Assembly: GCF_017876115.1 (NCBI RefSeq)
Contig: NZ_JAGINO010000011.1
Location: 1-64,000 of the forward strand
Direction of reading: 5' to 3'
DNA from: Azospirillum picis
GTDB taxonomy: Bacteria > Pseudomonadota > Alphaproteobacteria > Azospirillales > Azospirillaceae
DNA: 64,000 nucleotides
The notes beneath the pieces are model-generated. The model worked only from the letters and a program-made list of their open reading frames with translations, ran no database searches and was not told the DNA's origin. Of this stretch, positions 55,495 through 63,432 are shown in pieces. Made by a program: the position numbers and the translations under genes. Position 1 is the first letter of the stretch. Every line of letters starts with the position of its first letter.

Positions 55495-55857
55495 ATGACT
55501 GGACTGGACTCCCCCGCGCCCGGCAAGCGGCGCCCGCTCACCACTCCCGACGGCCGATACATCGTGGTGCGCGGCCGATTGTGGCGCACCACCAACCCGG
55601 CGCTGCCCGACGAGATCCGCACCAGGCTGGTCGCGGCGCTGATGATGGCGCGCCGGGCGGTGGCGTCGGCACGCCGGGCCGCCGACCGCGACGCGGAGGC
55701 TGCCGCGCACATGGCCGTCGACGAGGCGAAGCACGCGCTTGGCGAGCGTGGGCCGGTCTGGTGGGACGACGGCACGCCGGACCTCAATCGGCACATGGTG
55801 CGGACCACGCCATACGCGGCTTGGTTCGAGGAGGTCGGCGGGACCGCAGGCCGATAG
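55495..55857 (+). CDS. Conserved-looking 120-residue hypothetical protein
   Basis: Begins MTGLDSPAPGKRRPLTTPDGRYIVVRGRLWRTTNPALPDEIRTRLVAALMMARRAVASARR. The N-terminal part looks like a short beta unit (GRYIVVRGRLWRTTNP) and the middle is an Ala/Arg-rich helix; a tail with ERGPVWWDDGTPDLNRHMVRTTPYAAWFEE follows. I have an impression that DGRYIVVRGRLWR-type proteins recur in alphaproteobacteria, but I do not know a function. Two codons with GAAATG precede, without a strong ribosome-binding site. A perfect inverted repeat follows, then the nuclease gene on the same strand, so the two may be expressed together. Confidence 0.65.
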   Translation: MTGLDSPAPGKRRPLTTPDGRYIVVRGRLWRTTNPALPDEIRTRLVAALMMARRAVASARRAADRDAEAAAHMAVDEAKHALGERGPVWWDDGTPDLNRHMVRTTPYAAWFEEVGGTAGR

Positions 55858-55874
55858 CCTGCCGGAAAGAAAAC

Positions 55875-55893
55875 GGGCGCCGATGCGGCGCCC
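55875..55893 (-). terminator. GC hairpin, possible minus-strand terminator
   Basis: GGGCGCC (55875-55881), GATGC, GGCGCCC (55887-55893). On the minus strand the stem is followed by GTTTTCTTT; on the plus strand no T follows. The nearest minus-strand genes end more than 1 kb away, so its target is unclear. Confidence 0.4.
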
Positions 55894-56123
55894 GAAGTGA
55901 GGAGGAGACGAGGCATGACCGCCCGTTCGTTCCGACTTTCCCAGCATCCGCGGTTGCCGTCAGCTTCGGTGCAACCCTATCCGGACAACCCCCATGCGGT
56001 TGGTCATGCGATCGCCGATGGACCTGCACCGGGCTCCGCGCGGCCGGCGCATCGGCGGGCGAGACATTCGCGGCCTCGGGACGGTTGTACCGGATACCCC
56101 GCAATCGATACTCGGGTGCCACC

Positions 56124-56777
56124 ATGCGCATCGTCGCCGACTGTCACGAGCCTGCCGAGATCATCAATCTGCTCCGCTCCACCGGCACCGTGGACGGCAG
56201 CGCCGTGGAGGTCGAGGCCAAAGCCCTGGACGTCGGCGATTACCTGATCGGTCCCGGCGCCGCCGTCGAACGCAAGGCCGGCGGCGATTTCGTGGCGTCC
56301 CTGCTGGACGGCCGGTTCGCCGAGCAGGCGGCCAAGCTGCGGGCGAGCTACGACAAGGTCGTCTGGATCATCGAGGGCGACCCGTATGACGGCCATGTCC
56401 GGCTGGAATCCAAGGTGATCACCGGGGCGATCAGCCACCTCGCGATGGTCGAAGGGGCGACGGTGCTGCGCACGCAGACGCTGCAGGAAACGGTGGACCT
56501 GCTGTTCTCGATGGCGAAGCGCCTGCAGGACGGCCGCACCGACCTGTCCCTGAGGCCGGCCAAACCGGCGGACCCGCGGCTTCTCGCCGAATATATCGTC
56601 AGTGGCCTTCCCCGCGTCGGCCGGGGGAAGGCCCGCGCCCTGCTCGGCCATTTCGGCTCGGTACGCGCGGTGTTCGCGGCCGACGCGGCGGAAATCGCCG
56701 GCATCCGCGGTTTCGGCCGCAAGACCGCCGAAGCGATCCGTGCGGCCCTCGACGCGGCCTATCGGGAGTCCGCGTGA
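56124..56777 (+). CDS. XPF/ERCC4-type nuclease with helix-hairpin-helix tail
   Basis: A 217-residue protein. Nuclease domain about 1-140: Asp6 and Glu9 (IVADCHE), Asp39 (VGDYLIG) and the signature ERKAGGD at 49-55 (ERK-x3-D), followed by VWIIEGDP, the complete set of ERCC4/XPF metal-binding residues. The C-terminus, about 150-210, has a tandem HhH region (VSGLPRVGRGKARALLGHFGSVRAVFAADAAEIAGIRGFGRKTAEAIRAAL). This is the layout of archaeal short XPF and of Mus81/XPF cores, which cut branched DNA; bacterial forms are uncommon and little studied. No helicase is attached. ATG 56124; its stop is overlapped by a GTG and followed by a small acidic protein. Confidence 0.85.
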   Translation: MRIVADCHEPAEIINLLRSTGTVDGSAVEVEAKALDVGDYLIGPGAAVERKAGGDFVASLLDGRFAEQAAKLRASYDKVVWIIEGDPYDGHVRLESKVITGAISHLAMVEGATVLRTQTLQETVDLLFSMAKRLQDGRTDLSLRPAKPADPRLLAEYIVSGLPRVGRGKARALLGHFGSVRAVFAADAAEIAGIRGFGRKTAEAIRAALDAAYRESA

Positions 56778-56800
56778 TCCCCATCATCTCAGGAGGCATG

Positions 56801-57001
56801 ATGACGAAAGACAGGAAGAGCAGTTCGGTCAAGGAAGACCAGCGCGCCATGCAGCCCGGCGTCGGCGGCAGCGACGGCTTCAAACCGGATGAGGGCGCCC
56901 TGGAGCCGTTGGGCGACGTGGCGGCCGAGGACGACCAGCGCGACCTGCTGCGGCCGGACATCGACCGCCCCAGGCCGGACGCCGGCGACGCGACGCTGTG
57001 A
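56801..57001 (+). CDS. Small hydrophilic acidic protein
   Basis: A 66-residue polar protein, MTKDRKSSSVKEDQRAMQPG..., rich in Asp, Glu and Arg, ending RRPDAG-like acidic sequence, with no hydrophobic core; it is probably disordered. The near-perfect site AGGAGG at 56791-56796 fits ATG 56801 (four-base gap) better than ATG 56798; a GTG at 56774 that overlaps the nuclease stop is a third possibility. Directly downstream of the nuclease gene and probably in the same transcript. Function unknown; possibly a stress-type hydrophilic protein. Confidence 0.6.
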   Translation: MTKDRKSSSVKEDQRAMQPGVGGSDGFKPDEGALEPLGDVAAEDDQRDLLRPDIDRPRPDAGDATL

Positions 57002-57044
57002 CGGTGGGCCGCCGGCCGGACCATTCGTCCGGCCGCGTCGGCCT

Positions 57045-57413
57045 TTACGGCCTCTCGGCAGTGTGCCGTGCCTTCCGCAGCCAGCCGAAGGACAGGACCA
57101 GCCGCTCGCCGACTCCCTCGGTCACGCGGTGCGGATGCAGGTCGGGACGGAAATACTTGATGCGGGGCGTGTTGATGATCGCCTTGTCGCACAGGAACAG
57201 GCCGCCCACCGCCGGTTGCCGCAGGACGATGTTGACGCGGTGGTGTTCGAAGCCGTCCGGCGCCGGATCCACATGCTCGTCCAGCCCGGTGGTCGCCGGG
57301 TAGCGCAGCAGGTAGCAGTCGAAGCGCAGCCTGGCCGACCGCGCCAGCAGCATCTTGAAATAGTCCTTGCCACCATTCTCCTGGCGGCCGCGGTCCCACC
57401 GCATCCATGCCAT
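57045..57413 (-). CDS. Small 2OG-Fe(II) oxygenase-like protein
   Basis: A 122-residue single-domain protein. Iron triad: His47 and Asp49 (LDEHVDPAPDGFEHHRVNIVL), distal His95 (HPHRVTEG), with Arg104 (VGERLVLSFGW) as the likely 2-oxoglutarate anchor. FRFDCYLLRYPATTGLDEH and GGLFLCDKAII fill the jelly-roll strands. It is shorter than prolyl-hydroxylase and AlkB families; such minimal forms are known in phages and bacteria but their substrates are generally not. Start ATG 57413 follows AGGAG. It converges on the nuclease/small-protein pair. Confidence 0.7.
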   Translation of the reverse strand: MAWMRWDRGRQENGGKDYFKMLLARSARLRFDCYLLRYPATTGLDEHVDPAPDGFEHHRVNIVLRQPAVGGLFLCDKAIINTPRIKYFRPDLHPHRVTEGVGERLVLSFGWLRKARHTAERP

Positions 57414-57532
57414 CGCTTCGCTCCTGATTGTTGGCAGGCGACGTCCCTGTGAACGGCGCCCGGCGGTGAGGCATCGCCGATGGTCCGTTCCGGCGCGCCG
57501 GAGGCGTCGGAAGCGGCCAGACCGGCGGCTGG

Positions 57533-58303
57533 TCACCCCCCGGCCACCGGATGTCCGGGATCGGCCTGCCCGGTGCTGCAGGCGCGCCCGCCCGTTACCG
57601 GCGCCGCAGCCCCCACGGCCGCTTCGACGAAGGCGATCAGCGACCGCGCATAATCCTCCGGCGTGATGCCGCGGCGGCGGTGCTTGGCCCGCTTCACGTA
57701 CCAGTCCTGCAGCATCGGCTTGATCAATGCCGCGGCCATGGCGACGTCGCCCGATGCTCCCGGCAGGGTGAACAGGCCGCGGCGCGCGCCGTCGGCCAAC
57801 GTATCGGCGATCAGCGATTCGGTCTTCATCTCGCTGGCCACCGCCAGCTCCCGCCCATCCCTGGGGAAGGCCTTGGCCTCCATGTAGGCGAAGACGAACC
57901 AGGGATGCATCGTCTCGGTCAGGTAGAGGTGCGTTTCCAGCAGCCAGCGCAGGCGGCCGGCGGGATCCTCGGCCAGCGCGTCCGGGGGATGGGCCAGCAC
58001 CTCGTCCACCGCGCCGACCACCTGGCCGAGGATCATCATCAGCAGCGTGTCCTTGCCGTCGAAATAGGCGTAGAGCGCCCCCATGCTCAGCCCCGACTGT
58101 TCGGCGAGGTCGCGCAGGCTCATGGAGTGGAAGCCCTTGCGGTTGGCCAGCGTCAGCGTCGTCTCGACGATGCGGGCAAGGTTGGCGATGGCCACCGCCG
58201 GCTTCTTCACCCGGATCGTCGCGGCATGCCGGTCGAGGATACGGGCGCACAGCGCCTCCATCGACAGGTCGAACCGCTTCTGGAAACCCTGCAATCCGTT
58301 CAT
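57533..58303 (-). CDS. TetR family transcriptional regulator
   Basis: A 256-residue regulator. HTH at about 44-90 (IVETTLTLANRKGFHSMSLRDLAEQSGLSMGALYAYFDGKDTLLMMIL), preceded by an unusually long N-terminal arm that contains DLSMEALCARILDRHAATIRVKKPAVAIANL, and followed by a helical ligand domain. The C-terminal ~20 residues are low-complexity. ATG 58303 or 58312 are both possible. It sits 49 bases downstream of the LysR gene on the same strand, with an AT-rich stretch (58328-58360) that probably contains its promoter. Its target is not evident; the adjacent 2OG-oxygenase gene is on the same strand downstream and could be co-transcribed. Confidence 0.88.
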   Translation of the reverse strand: MNGLQGFQKRFDLSMEALCARILDRHAATIRVKKPAVAIANLARIVETTLTLANRKGFHSMSLRDLAEQSGLSMGALYAYFDGKDTLLMMILGQVVGAVDEVLAHPPDALAEDPAGRLRWLLETHLYLTETMHPWFVFAYMEAKAFPRDGRELAVASEMKTESLIADTLADGARRGLFTLPGASGDVAMAAALIKPMLQDWYVKRAKHRRRGITPEDYARSLIAFVEAAVGAAAPVTGGRACSTGQADPGHPVAGG

Positions 58304-58352
58304 CCGCCCCATCCCGTCCGCCGGCCTATAAGGTGATCGTCGCCGCGTTTTT

Positions 58353-59291
58353 TCAAGGCCGCGCTGAGGGCGGGACGGCGCCCGCGAAAGGATGGGCGGC
58401 GGCATAGGCGGCGATCCGGGCCGCCAGATGGTCGGCCAGGGCGTCCACCCGCAGCGGCCGGTGGCGGCCGGAGGCGAAGAGGAGCTGCAGCGGCGTATCC
58501 TCGCGGGTCCAGCCGGGCAGCACCCTGTGCAGGCGGCCGGCGGCGACGTCGGCGGCGACGTCCAGCCAGGATTTGTAGGCGATGCCGACGCCGGCCAGCG
58601 CCCAGTCCCGCAGCAGGGCGCCGTCGTCGGTGACACGGTCAGCCTCGACCGCGACCGTCCGTTCGCCGTCCGCCATGGCGAAGCGCCAGCGGTTCAGCGG
58701 CTCGCGCCCGCGCAGCAGCACCAGGCAGCGGTGGCGGCGCAGCTCCTCCGGCGAGGCCGGCGTGCCCCGTGCTTCCAGATAGGCGGGGGCCGCCACCAGC
58801 ACGCGGCCCGATGGCGCCATCCGGCGGCGGATGAAGGCCGAATCCGCCAGCGCGCCGTAGCGCAGGGCGCAGTCCACGTCGTCGCGCAGCAGGTCGGCCA
58901 GATGGTCGCCCAGCAGCAGGGTGACGCGGATGGCCGGATGCTGCTCCTGGAACGCGTCGATCCACGGCCGCAGCACCGAGCGCCCGAAGTCGGAGGGGGC
59001 TGCAAGCCGCACCGGCCCGGCGAAGCGGCCACGGTCGCCGGCCAGGCGCTCCGCCGCGCCGTCGAGCTGGTCCAGCGCCTGCCGGCAGCTCGCCAGATAG
59101 GTGGCGCCGGCATCGGTCGGCCGCACGCTGCGGGTCGACCGTTCGAACAGGCGGGCGCCCAGCGCCTGCTCGATGCGTTTCAGCGCGGCGCTGGCCGTCG
59201 CCGGCAGCAGGCCGAGTTGCCGTGCGGCCGCCGACAGATTGCCGTGGTCCGCGATGGCGAGCAGCAGCCGCAGGTCGTCGAGCGCAATCAT
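58353..59291 (-). CDS. LysR family transcriptional regulator
   Basis: A 312-residue regulator. Winged helix about 3-62 (IALDDLRLLLAIADHGNLSAAARQLGLLPATASAALKRIEQALGARLFERSTRSVRPTDAG), linker, and effector domain from about 90 (FAGPVRLAAPSDFGRSVLRPWIDAFQEQHPAIRVTLLLGDHLADLLRDDVDCALRYG). The start is ATG 59291; a TTG two codons earlier is possible. It is divergent from the SDR/OYE pair, with a palindrome in the 148-base gap, so it probably controls that pair. Confidence 0.92.
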   Translation of the reverse strand: MIALDDLRLLLAIADHGNLSAAARQLGLLPATASAALKRIEQALGARLFERSTRSVRPTDAGATYLASCRQALDQLDGAAERLAGDRGRFAGPVRLAAPSDFGRSVLRPWIDAFQEQHPAIRVTLLLGDHLADLLRDDVDCALRYGALADSAFIRRRMAPSGRVLVAAPAYLEARGTPASPEELRRHRCLVLLRGREPLNRWRFAMADGERTVAVEADRVTDDGALLRDWALAGVGIAYKSWLDVAADVAAGRLHRVLPGWTREDTPLQLLFASGRHRPLRVDALADHLAARIAAYAAAHPFAGAVPPSARP

Positions 59292-59294
59292 TGT

Positions 59295-59307
59295 CAAACC
59301 CGGTTTG
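59295..59307. promoter_or_regulatory. Candidate LysR operator
   Basis: CAAACC (59295-59300), C, GGTTTG (59302-59307), a perfect dyad just upstream of the LysR start codon in the divergent region. LysR sites commonly have T-N11-A dyads; this one overlaps the regulator's own translation start region, suggesting autoregulation. Confidence 0.5.
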
Positions 59308-59439
59308 GCAATATGTCAAAAACACGGCGAATTATCACGCCCCGGCCGGCGATGCACAATCGCTTTCAGGACACGCCCCATCGCGGCCCGGCCCCTGCCA
59401 GGCAGCCCGGCGCTCCCGACGTTCGACAAGGAGAGGATC

Positions 59440-60180
59440 ATGCAGAGTTCCCAACGGGCCACCCGTCCCCCGACGCTCCAGGGTCGCCGGGTGCTGGTCA
59501 TCGGCGGCGCCTCCGGCATCGGCCGGGCGGTGGCGGCGGCGGCGCTGGCCGACGGCGCGCGCGTTACCATCGCCGGCCATGGCGAGGAGCGCGTCCGGCA
59601 GGCGGCGGCCGATCTGGGGGTCGAGGGGCTGGTCGCCGACCTCGCCGACCGCAGCAGCCTGGACGCCCTGTTCGCCCATGCCGGACCGGTCGACCATCTG
59701 GTGATCACCGCCGGCCCGCAGATCGGCTCGCCACCCTTCTCCCGCCTCGACCTCGCGGCGGCGCGCCGGGCGGTCGAGGTCAAGCTGTGGGGGGCGATGG
59801 AGGCGGTGCAGGCGGCGCTGCCGCATCTCGCAGCCGACGGGTCGGTGACGCTGACCTCCGGCCTGCTGTCCCGCAAGGCGGCGGTCGGCTCGCTGGCAAA
59901 GACGGTGATGAACGCGGCGGTGGAGGCGCTGGGCAAGGCGCTGGCGAAGGAACTGGCGCCGCGGCGGGTCAACGTCGTCTCCCCCGGCGTGACGGCGACC
60001 GACAACTGGCGGGCGATCCCCGCCGCCGAGCGCGACGCCTTCTATGCCAAGGTCGGCGCCGGCCTGCCGGTCGGCCGGGTCGGGCGGGCGGAGGAGGTTG
60101 CCGCCGCCTACCTGTTCGCGATGGGCAACGGCTTCGTCACCGGCACGGTGATCGACGCCGACGGGGGAGGGCTGCTGTGA
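59440..60180 (+). CDS. Divergent SDR lacking the classical YxxxK pair
   Basis: A 246-residue SDR. The NAD(P) loop is GGASGIGRA (22-30), followed by ADLADRSSLDALFAHAGPVDHLVITAG. Aligning the later block NAAVEALGKALAKELAPRRVNVVSPGV with classical SDRs puts Lys154 and Asn158 where the catalytic Tyr and Lys should be; Ser140 (LTSGLL) is kept. Catalysis is thus probably different or absent. Start ATG 59440 follows AAGGAGAGG. Its stop overlaps the GTG start of the OYE gene by four bases, so the two are co-translated. Divergent from a LysR gene. Confidence 0.85.
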   Translation: MQSSQRATRPPTLQGRRVLVIGGASGIGRAVAAAALADGARVTIAGHGEERVRQAAADLGVEGLVADLADRSSLDALFAHAGPVDHLVITAGPQIGSPPFSRLDLAAARRAVEVKLWGAMEAVQAALPHLAADGSVTLTSGLLSRKAAVGSLAKTVMNAAVEALGKALAKELAPRRVNVVSPGVTATDNWRAIPAAERDAFYAKVGAGLPVGRVGRAEEVAAAYLFAMGNGFVTGTVIDADGGGLL

Positions 60181-61268
60181 GCGGCGCGCTGTTCTCGCCC
60201 TATCGGCTGGGCACGCTGGAGCTGCCCAACCGCATCGTCATGGCGCCGATGACCCGTGCCCGCGCCGGCGAGGACGAGGTGCCGTCCGACCTCGCCGCGG
60301 CCTATTACGCCCAGCGCGCCGGCGCCGGCCTGATCGTGACCGAGGCGACGCAGGTCGGCCCCGGCGCCAAGGGCTATTCCCGCACCCCCGGCCTCTACAC
60401 CCCCGGGCAGATTGCCGCCTGGGGGGCGGTCACCGGCGCCGTGCACGACCGCGGCGGGCGCATCGTGGCGCAGCTCTGGCACACCGGCCGGGTGTCGCAC
60501 CCGATGTTCCACGGCGGCGAAAAGCCGCCCGCCCCGTCGGCCATCGCCCCGGCCGACACCGCGATCTGGGCGCTCGGCCCGGACGGGCAGGGCGGCATGG
60601 TCCCCTGCGTCGAGCCGCGCGAGATGGACCGGGCCGAGATCGCCGCCACCGTCGCGCAGTTCGCCCAAGCCGCCGCCAACGCGGTGGCCGCCGGCTTCGA
60701 CGGCGTCGAGCTGCACGCCGCCAACGGGTACCTGATCGAGCAGTTCCTGCGCGACGGCAGCAACCGGCGCGGCGACGCCTATGGCGGCTCGGTCGACAAC
60801 CGCCTGCGCTTCCTCACCGAGACGGTCGAGGCGGTGGCCGCCGCCATCGGGGCGGAGCGCACCGGGGTGCGCCTCTCGCCGCTGATCACCTTGAAGGGCA
60901 TGTCCGACAGCGACCCGCGCAGGCTGTTCACCCGCGTGGTGGAGCGGCTGGATGCGCTGGGCGTCGCCCGCCTGCACATCGCCGAGGACGACTGGGACAA
61001 CGGCACGCCGCTGCCCGCCGACTGGCGCCGCGACTGGCGGGCGCGCTTTAGCGGCGCCATCATCGTCGCCGGCCGCTACACCGCGGAGCGGGCGGCGGCG
61101 CTGCTGGACGCCGGGCTGGTCGACCTCGTCGCCTTCGGCCGTCCCTTCATCGCCAACCCCGACCTGCCGGAACGGCTGCGGCGCGGCCTGCCGCTGGCGG
61201 CCTTCGACCCCGGCAGCCTGTTCGGCGGCGGTGCCGCCGGCTACACCGACCATCCGGAGGCGGCGTGA
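60177..61268 (+). CDS. Old-yellow-enzyme alkene reductase (NemA-like)
   Basis: A 363-residue FMN-dependent TIM-barrel reductase. FMN site: APMTRARA (Thr26), QLWHTGRVSH, VRLSPL and the C-terminal VAFGRPFIANPDLPERL; substrate-activating His180 and Asn183, and proton donor Tyr185, in VELHAANGYLIEQFL. This is the classical OYE class (His/Asn pair). It reduces activated C=C bonds or nitroesters with NAD(P)H. GTG 60177 overlaps the SDR stop. The partner SDR and divergent LysR point to an inducible detoxification or biotransformation unit. Confidence 0.92.
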   Translation: MSGALFSPYRLGTLELPNRIVMAPMTRARAGEDEVPSDLAAAYYAQRAGAGLIVTEATQVGPGAKGYSRTPGLYTPGQIAAWGAVTGAVHDRGGRIVAQLWHTGRVSHPMFHGGEKPPAPSAIAPADTAIWALGPDGQGGMVPCVEPREMDRAEIAATVAQFAQAAANAVAAGFDGVELHAANGYLIEQFLRDGSNRRGDAYGGSVDNRLRFLTETVEAVAAAIGAERTGVRLSPLITLKGMSDSDPRRLFTRVVERLDALGVARLHIAEDDWDNGTPLPADWRRDWRARFSGAIIVAGRYTAERAAALLDAGLVDLVAFGRPFIANPDLPERLRRGLPLAAFDPGSLFGGGAAGYTDHPEAA

Positions 61269-61292
61269 GGCGGCGCCCTCACGCCGCACCCG

Positions 61293-62573
61293 TCACGCCG
61301 TGACCACCAGCCGGACGTGCCGCTTGCGTCCGGCCGACAGCACGGCGTCCGCCGTGACGACCGCCGCCTCGTCGGTGACCGGCACGCCGTCCAGCCGGGC
61401 GCCGCCCTCTCGGATCAGCCGGCGCGCCGCACCCTTCGAGGCCGACAGACCGGCGGCGACCAGGGCCTCGGCTACCGTCACCCCGGACCCCGGCCCGGCG
61501 GCACCGTCGCGGGCCAGCACCACCCGCGGCAGGCCGTCGCCGCCGGCGAGGGGAGCCCCGCCGGCCGCGGCGGCGCGCTCCGCCTCGGCGGCGCCATGGC
61601 ACAGGCGGGTGGCCTCGGTCGCCAGCACGATCTTCGCCTCGTTGATCTCGGCGCCGCCCAGCCGCTCCAGCCGGGCAATCTCGCCGAGCGGCAGCTCGGT
61701 GAACAGGCGCAGGAAGCGGCCGACGTCGGCGTCCTCGGTGTTGCGCCAGAACTGCCAGAAGTCGAAGGGGCTGCGCGCGTCGGCGTTCAGCCACACCGCC
61801 CCGCCGGCCGTCTTGCCCATCTTGGTGCCAGAGGCGGTGGCCAGCAGCGGCGTGGTCAGGCCGAACAGCGCCGTCCCGTCGACGCGGCGTGCCAGCTCGA
61901 TGCCGTTGACGATGTTGCCCCACTGGTCCGACCCGCCCATCTGCAGCACGCAGCCGTGGCGCCGCGACAGCTCCAGGAAATCATAAGCCTGGAGGATCAT
62001 GTAGTTGAACTCCAGGAAGGTCAGCGGCTGCTCGCGCTCCATCCGCTGCCGGACGGAGTCGAAGCCCAGCATCCGGTTGACCGTGAAGTGGCGGCCGATG
62101 TCGCGCAGGAACGGCACATAGGCGAGCCCGTCCAGCCAGTCGGCGTTGTCGACCATCAGCGCGCCGGCCGGGCCGCTGCCGAAATCGAGGTACTGGGCGA
62201 AGACGCCGCGCAGCCCCGCGGCGTTGGCGGCGATCCGGTCGTCGTCCAGCATCGGCCGGCTGGTGTCGCGGAAGCTCGGGTCGCCGATCCGGGTGGTGCC
62301 GCCGCCGATCAGCACGATCGGGCGGTTGCCGGTGCGCTGCAGCCAGCGCAGCGCCATGATCGACAGCAGGTGCCCGACATGCAGGCTGCCCGCCGTGGCA
62401 TCGAACCCGACATAGGCGGTCAGCGCACCGCCGGCGGCCGTGTTCCGGCAGGCGGCGGCGATCCCGGAGAGGTCGTCGGCCGGGTCGCTGCACTGGTGCA
62501 GGAAGCCGCGCTCGCGCAGGACATGGAGGAAATCGGCGGCGGAGGAGGGGATGGTGGTGGGCCGTGTGGCCAT
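61293..62573 (-). CDS. tyrS: Tyrosyl-tRNA synthetase
   Basis: A 426-residue class I aminoacyl-tRNA synthetase that charges tRNA-Tyr. Signature [17 protein letters not shown] (HIGH motif at 65-68), specificity block [42 protein letters not shown], and [16 protein letters not shown] (KMSKS equivalent). The C-terminal S4 RNA-binding domain, from about 355, has [31 protein letters not shown]. The N-terminus is ATG 62573. It is convergent with the OYE gene, 24 bases away. Essential core gene. Confidence 0.96.
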   Translation of the reverse strand: MATRPTTIPSSAADFLHVLRERGFLHQCSDPADDLSGIAAACRNTAAGGALTAYVGFDATAGSLHVGHLLSIMALRWLQRTGNRPIVLIGGGTTRIGDPSFRDTSRPMLDDDRIAANAAGLRGVFAQYLDFGSGPAGALMVDNADWLDGLAYVPFLRDIGRHFTVNRMLGFDSVRQRMEREQPLTFLEFNYMILQAYDFLELSRRHGCVLQMGGSDQWGNIVNGIELARRVDGTALFGLTTPLLATASGTKMGKTAGGAVWLNADARSPFDFWQFWRNTEDADVGRFLRLFTELPLGEIARLERLGGAEINEAKIVLATEATRLCHGAAEAERAAAAGGAPLAGGDGLPRVVLARDGAAGPGSGVTVAEALVAAGLSASKGAARRLIREGGARLDGVPVTDEAAVVTADAVLSAGRKRHVRLVVTA

Positions 62574-62800
62574 GGCGGACAGTCTCGACGGTTGCGCCGT
62601 GCCTTCCGGAGACTGTCCCTTGCTTTTCGAGAACCATGGCCGCCGGAGTGCGACGGCATGGTTTCGGGTATGACCGATCGACGCCGCGCTATGTGAGCGG
62701 CGGATAATACATCGGGGCGGAAAGGGCGATGCGGTCGGTCATGCCGGCAGTCCTACACCCCGCCGCCGCGAAGATCCAGCGCCCGATGGCGACGCTGCCA

Positions 62801-62829
62801 TTGACAACAGTTTCAAGTGAAACTAAAAG
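62801..62829 (+). promoter_or_regulatory. Promoter with palindromic operator in its spacer (VOC gene)
   Basis: TTGACA at 62801-62806 and TAAAAG at 62824-62829, 17-base spacer. AGTTTCA (62809-62815) AG TGAAACT (62818-62824) is a perfect 7-bp dyad filling the spacer and touching the -10, the ideal place for a repressor. MarR-type regulators use dyads of this shape; no such regulator gene is in the window. Confidence 0.65.
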
Positions 62830-62868
62830 CCGGAGTGGCGAACGCCGATCACCGGGGAGGGGAGCATC

Positions 62869-63405
62869 ATGCTGGTCGAGAAGATCCACCACGTCGCCTA
62901 CCGCTGCAAGGACGCCAAGGAGACCGTGCAGTTCTACAAGCAGGTCCTCGACATGGACCTGATCGGCGCCATCGCCGAGGACAAGGTCCCCTCGACCAAG
63001 GAGCCGGACCCCTACATGCACCTGTTCCTGGACGCCGGGAACGGCAACATCCTGGCCTTCTTCGAGCTGCCGAACTCACCGCCGATGGGCCGCGACCCCA
63101 ACACGCCGGAATGGACGCAGCACATCGCCTTCCAGGTGAAGGACATGGACACGCTGCTCGCCATCAAGGAGCGGGCGGAGCAGGCCGGCCTGGCGGTGCT
63201 CGGCCCGACCGACCATGCCATCTTCAAGTCGATCTATTTCTTCGACCCCAGCGGCCACCGGCTGGAGGTCGCCGCCTGGACCGCCACCGGCGACATGATG
63301 CAGCGGATGAAGGACGTCGCCCACGACATGATCGAGGAGTGGAGCGTCACCAGGCAGCCGCCGCGCCACACCGCCTGGCTGCACAGCAGCGAGTTTGCCA
63401 CCTGA
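62869..63405 (+). CDS. VOC family protein (glyoxalase/dioxygenase fold)
   Basis: A 178-residue vicinal-oxygen-chelate protein. Metal ligands: first His in EKIHHVAYRCKDAKETVQFYKQVLDMDL, a second-half His in WTQHIAFQVKDMD and terminal Glu in SGHRLEVAAW. One module pair of betaalphabetabetabeta units, about 5-60 and 80-140, then a helical tail. Enzymatic subtype (glyoxalase I, extradiol dioxygenase, fosfomycin-type) cannot be told. It has its own promoter with an operator and a ribosome-binding site GGGGAGGGG. It is convergent with the cyclodeaminase-family gene. Confidence 0.85.
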   Translation: MLVEKIHHVAYRCKDAKETVQFYKQVLDMDLIGAIAEDKVPSTKEPDPYMHLFLDAGNGNILAFFELPNSPPMGRDPNTPEWTQHIAFQVKDMDTLLAIKERAEQAGLAVLGPTDHAIFKSIYFFDPSGHRLEVAAWTATGDMMQRMKDVAHDMIEEWSVTRQPPRHTAWLHSSEFAT

Positions 63406-63432
63406 TACAGCCCCGCCGCCGTCAGGCCGCCA

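Noticed and set aside
55915..56247. Open frame after a strong purine-rich site (GAGGAGGAGACGAGG, ATG 55915)
   Set aside because: Despite the good upstream sequence, the translation becomes Arg/Pro/Ala-rich and overlaps the start of the nuclease gene in another frame. A short leader peptide is possible but unsupported.
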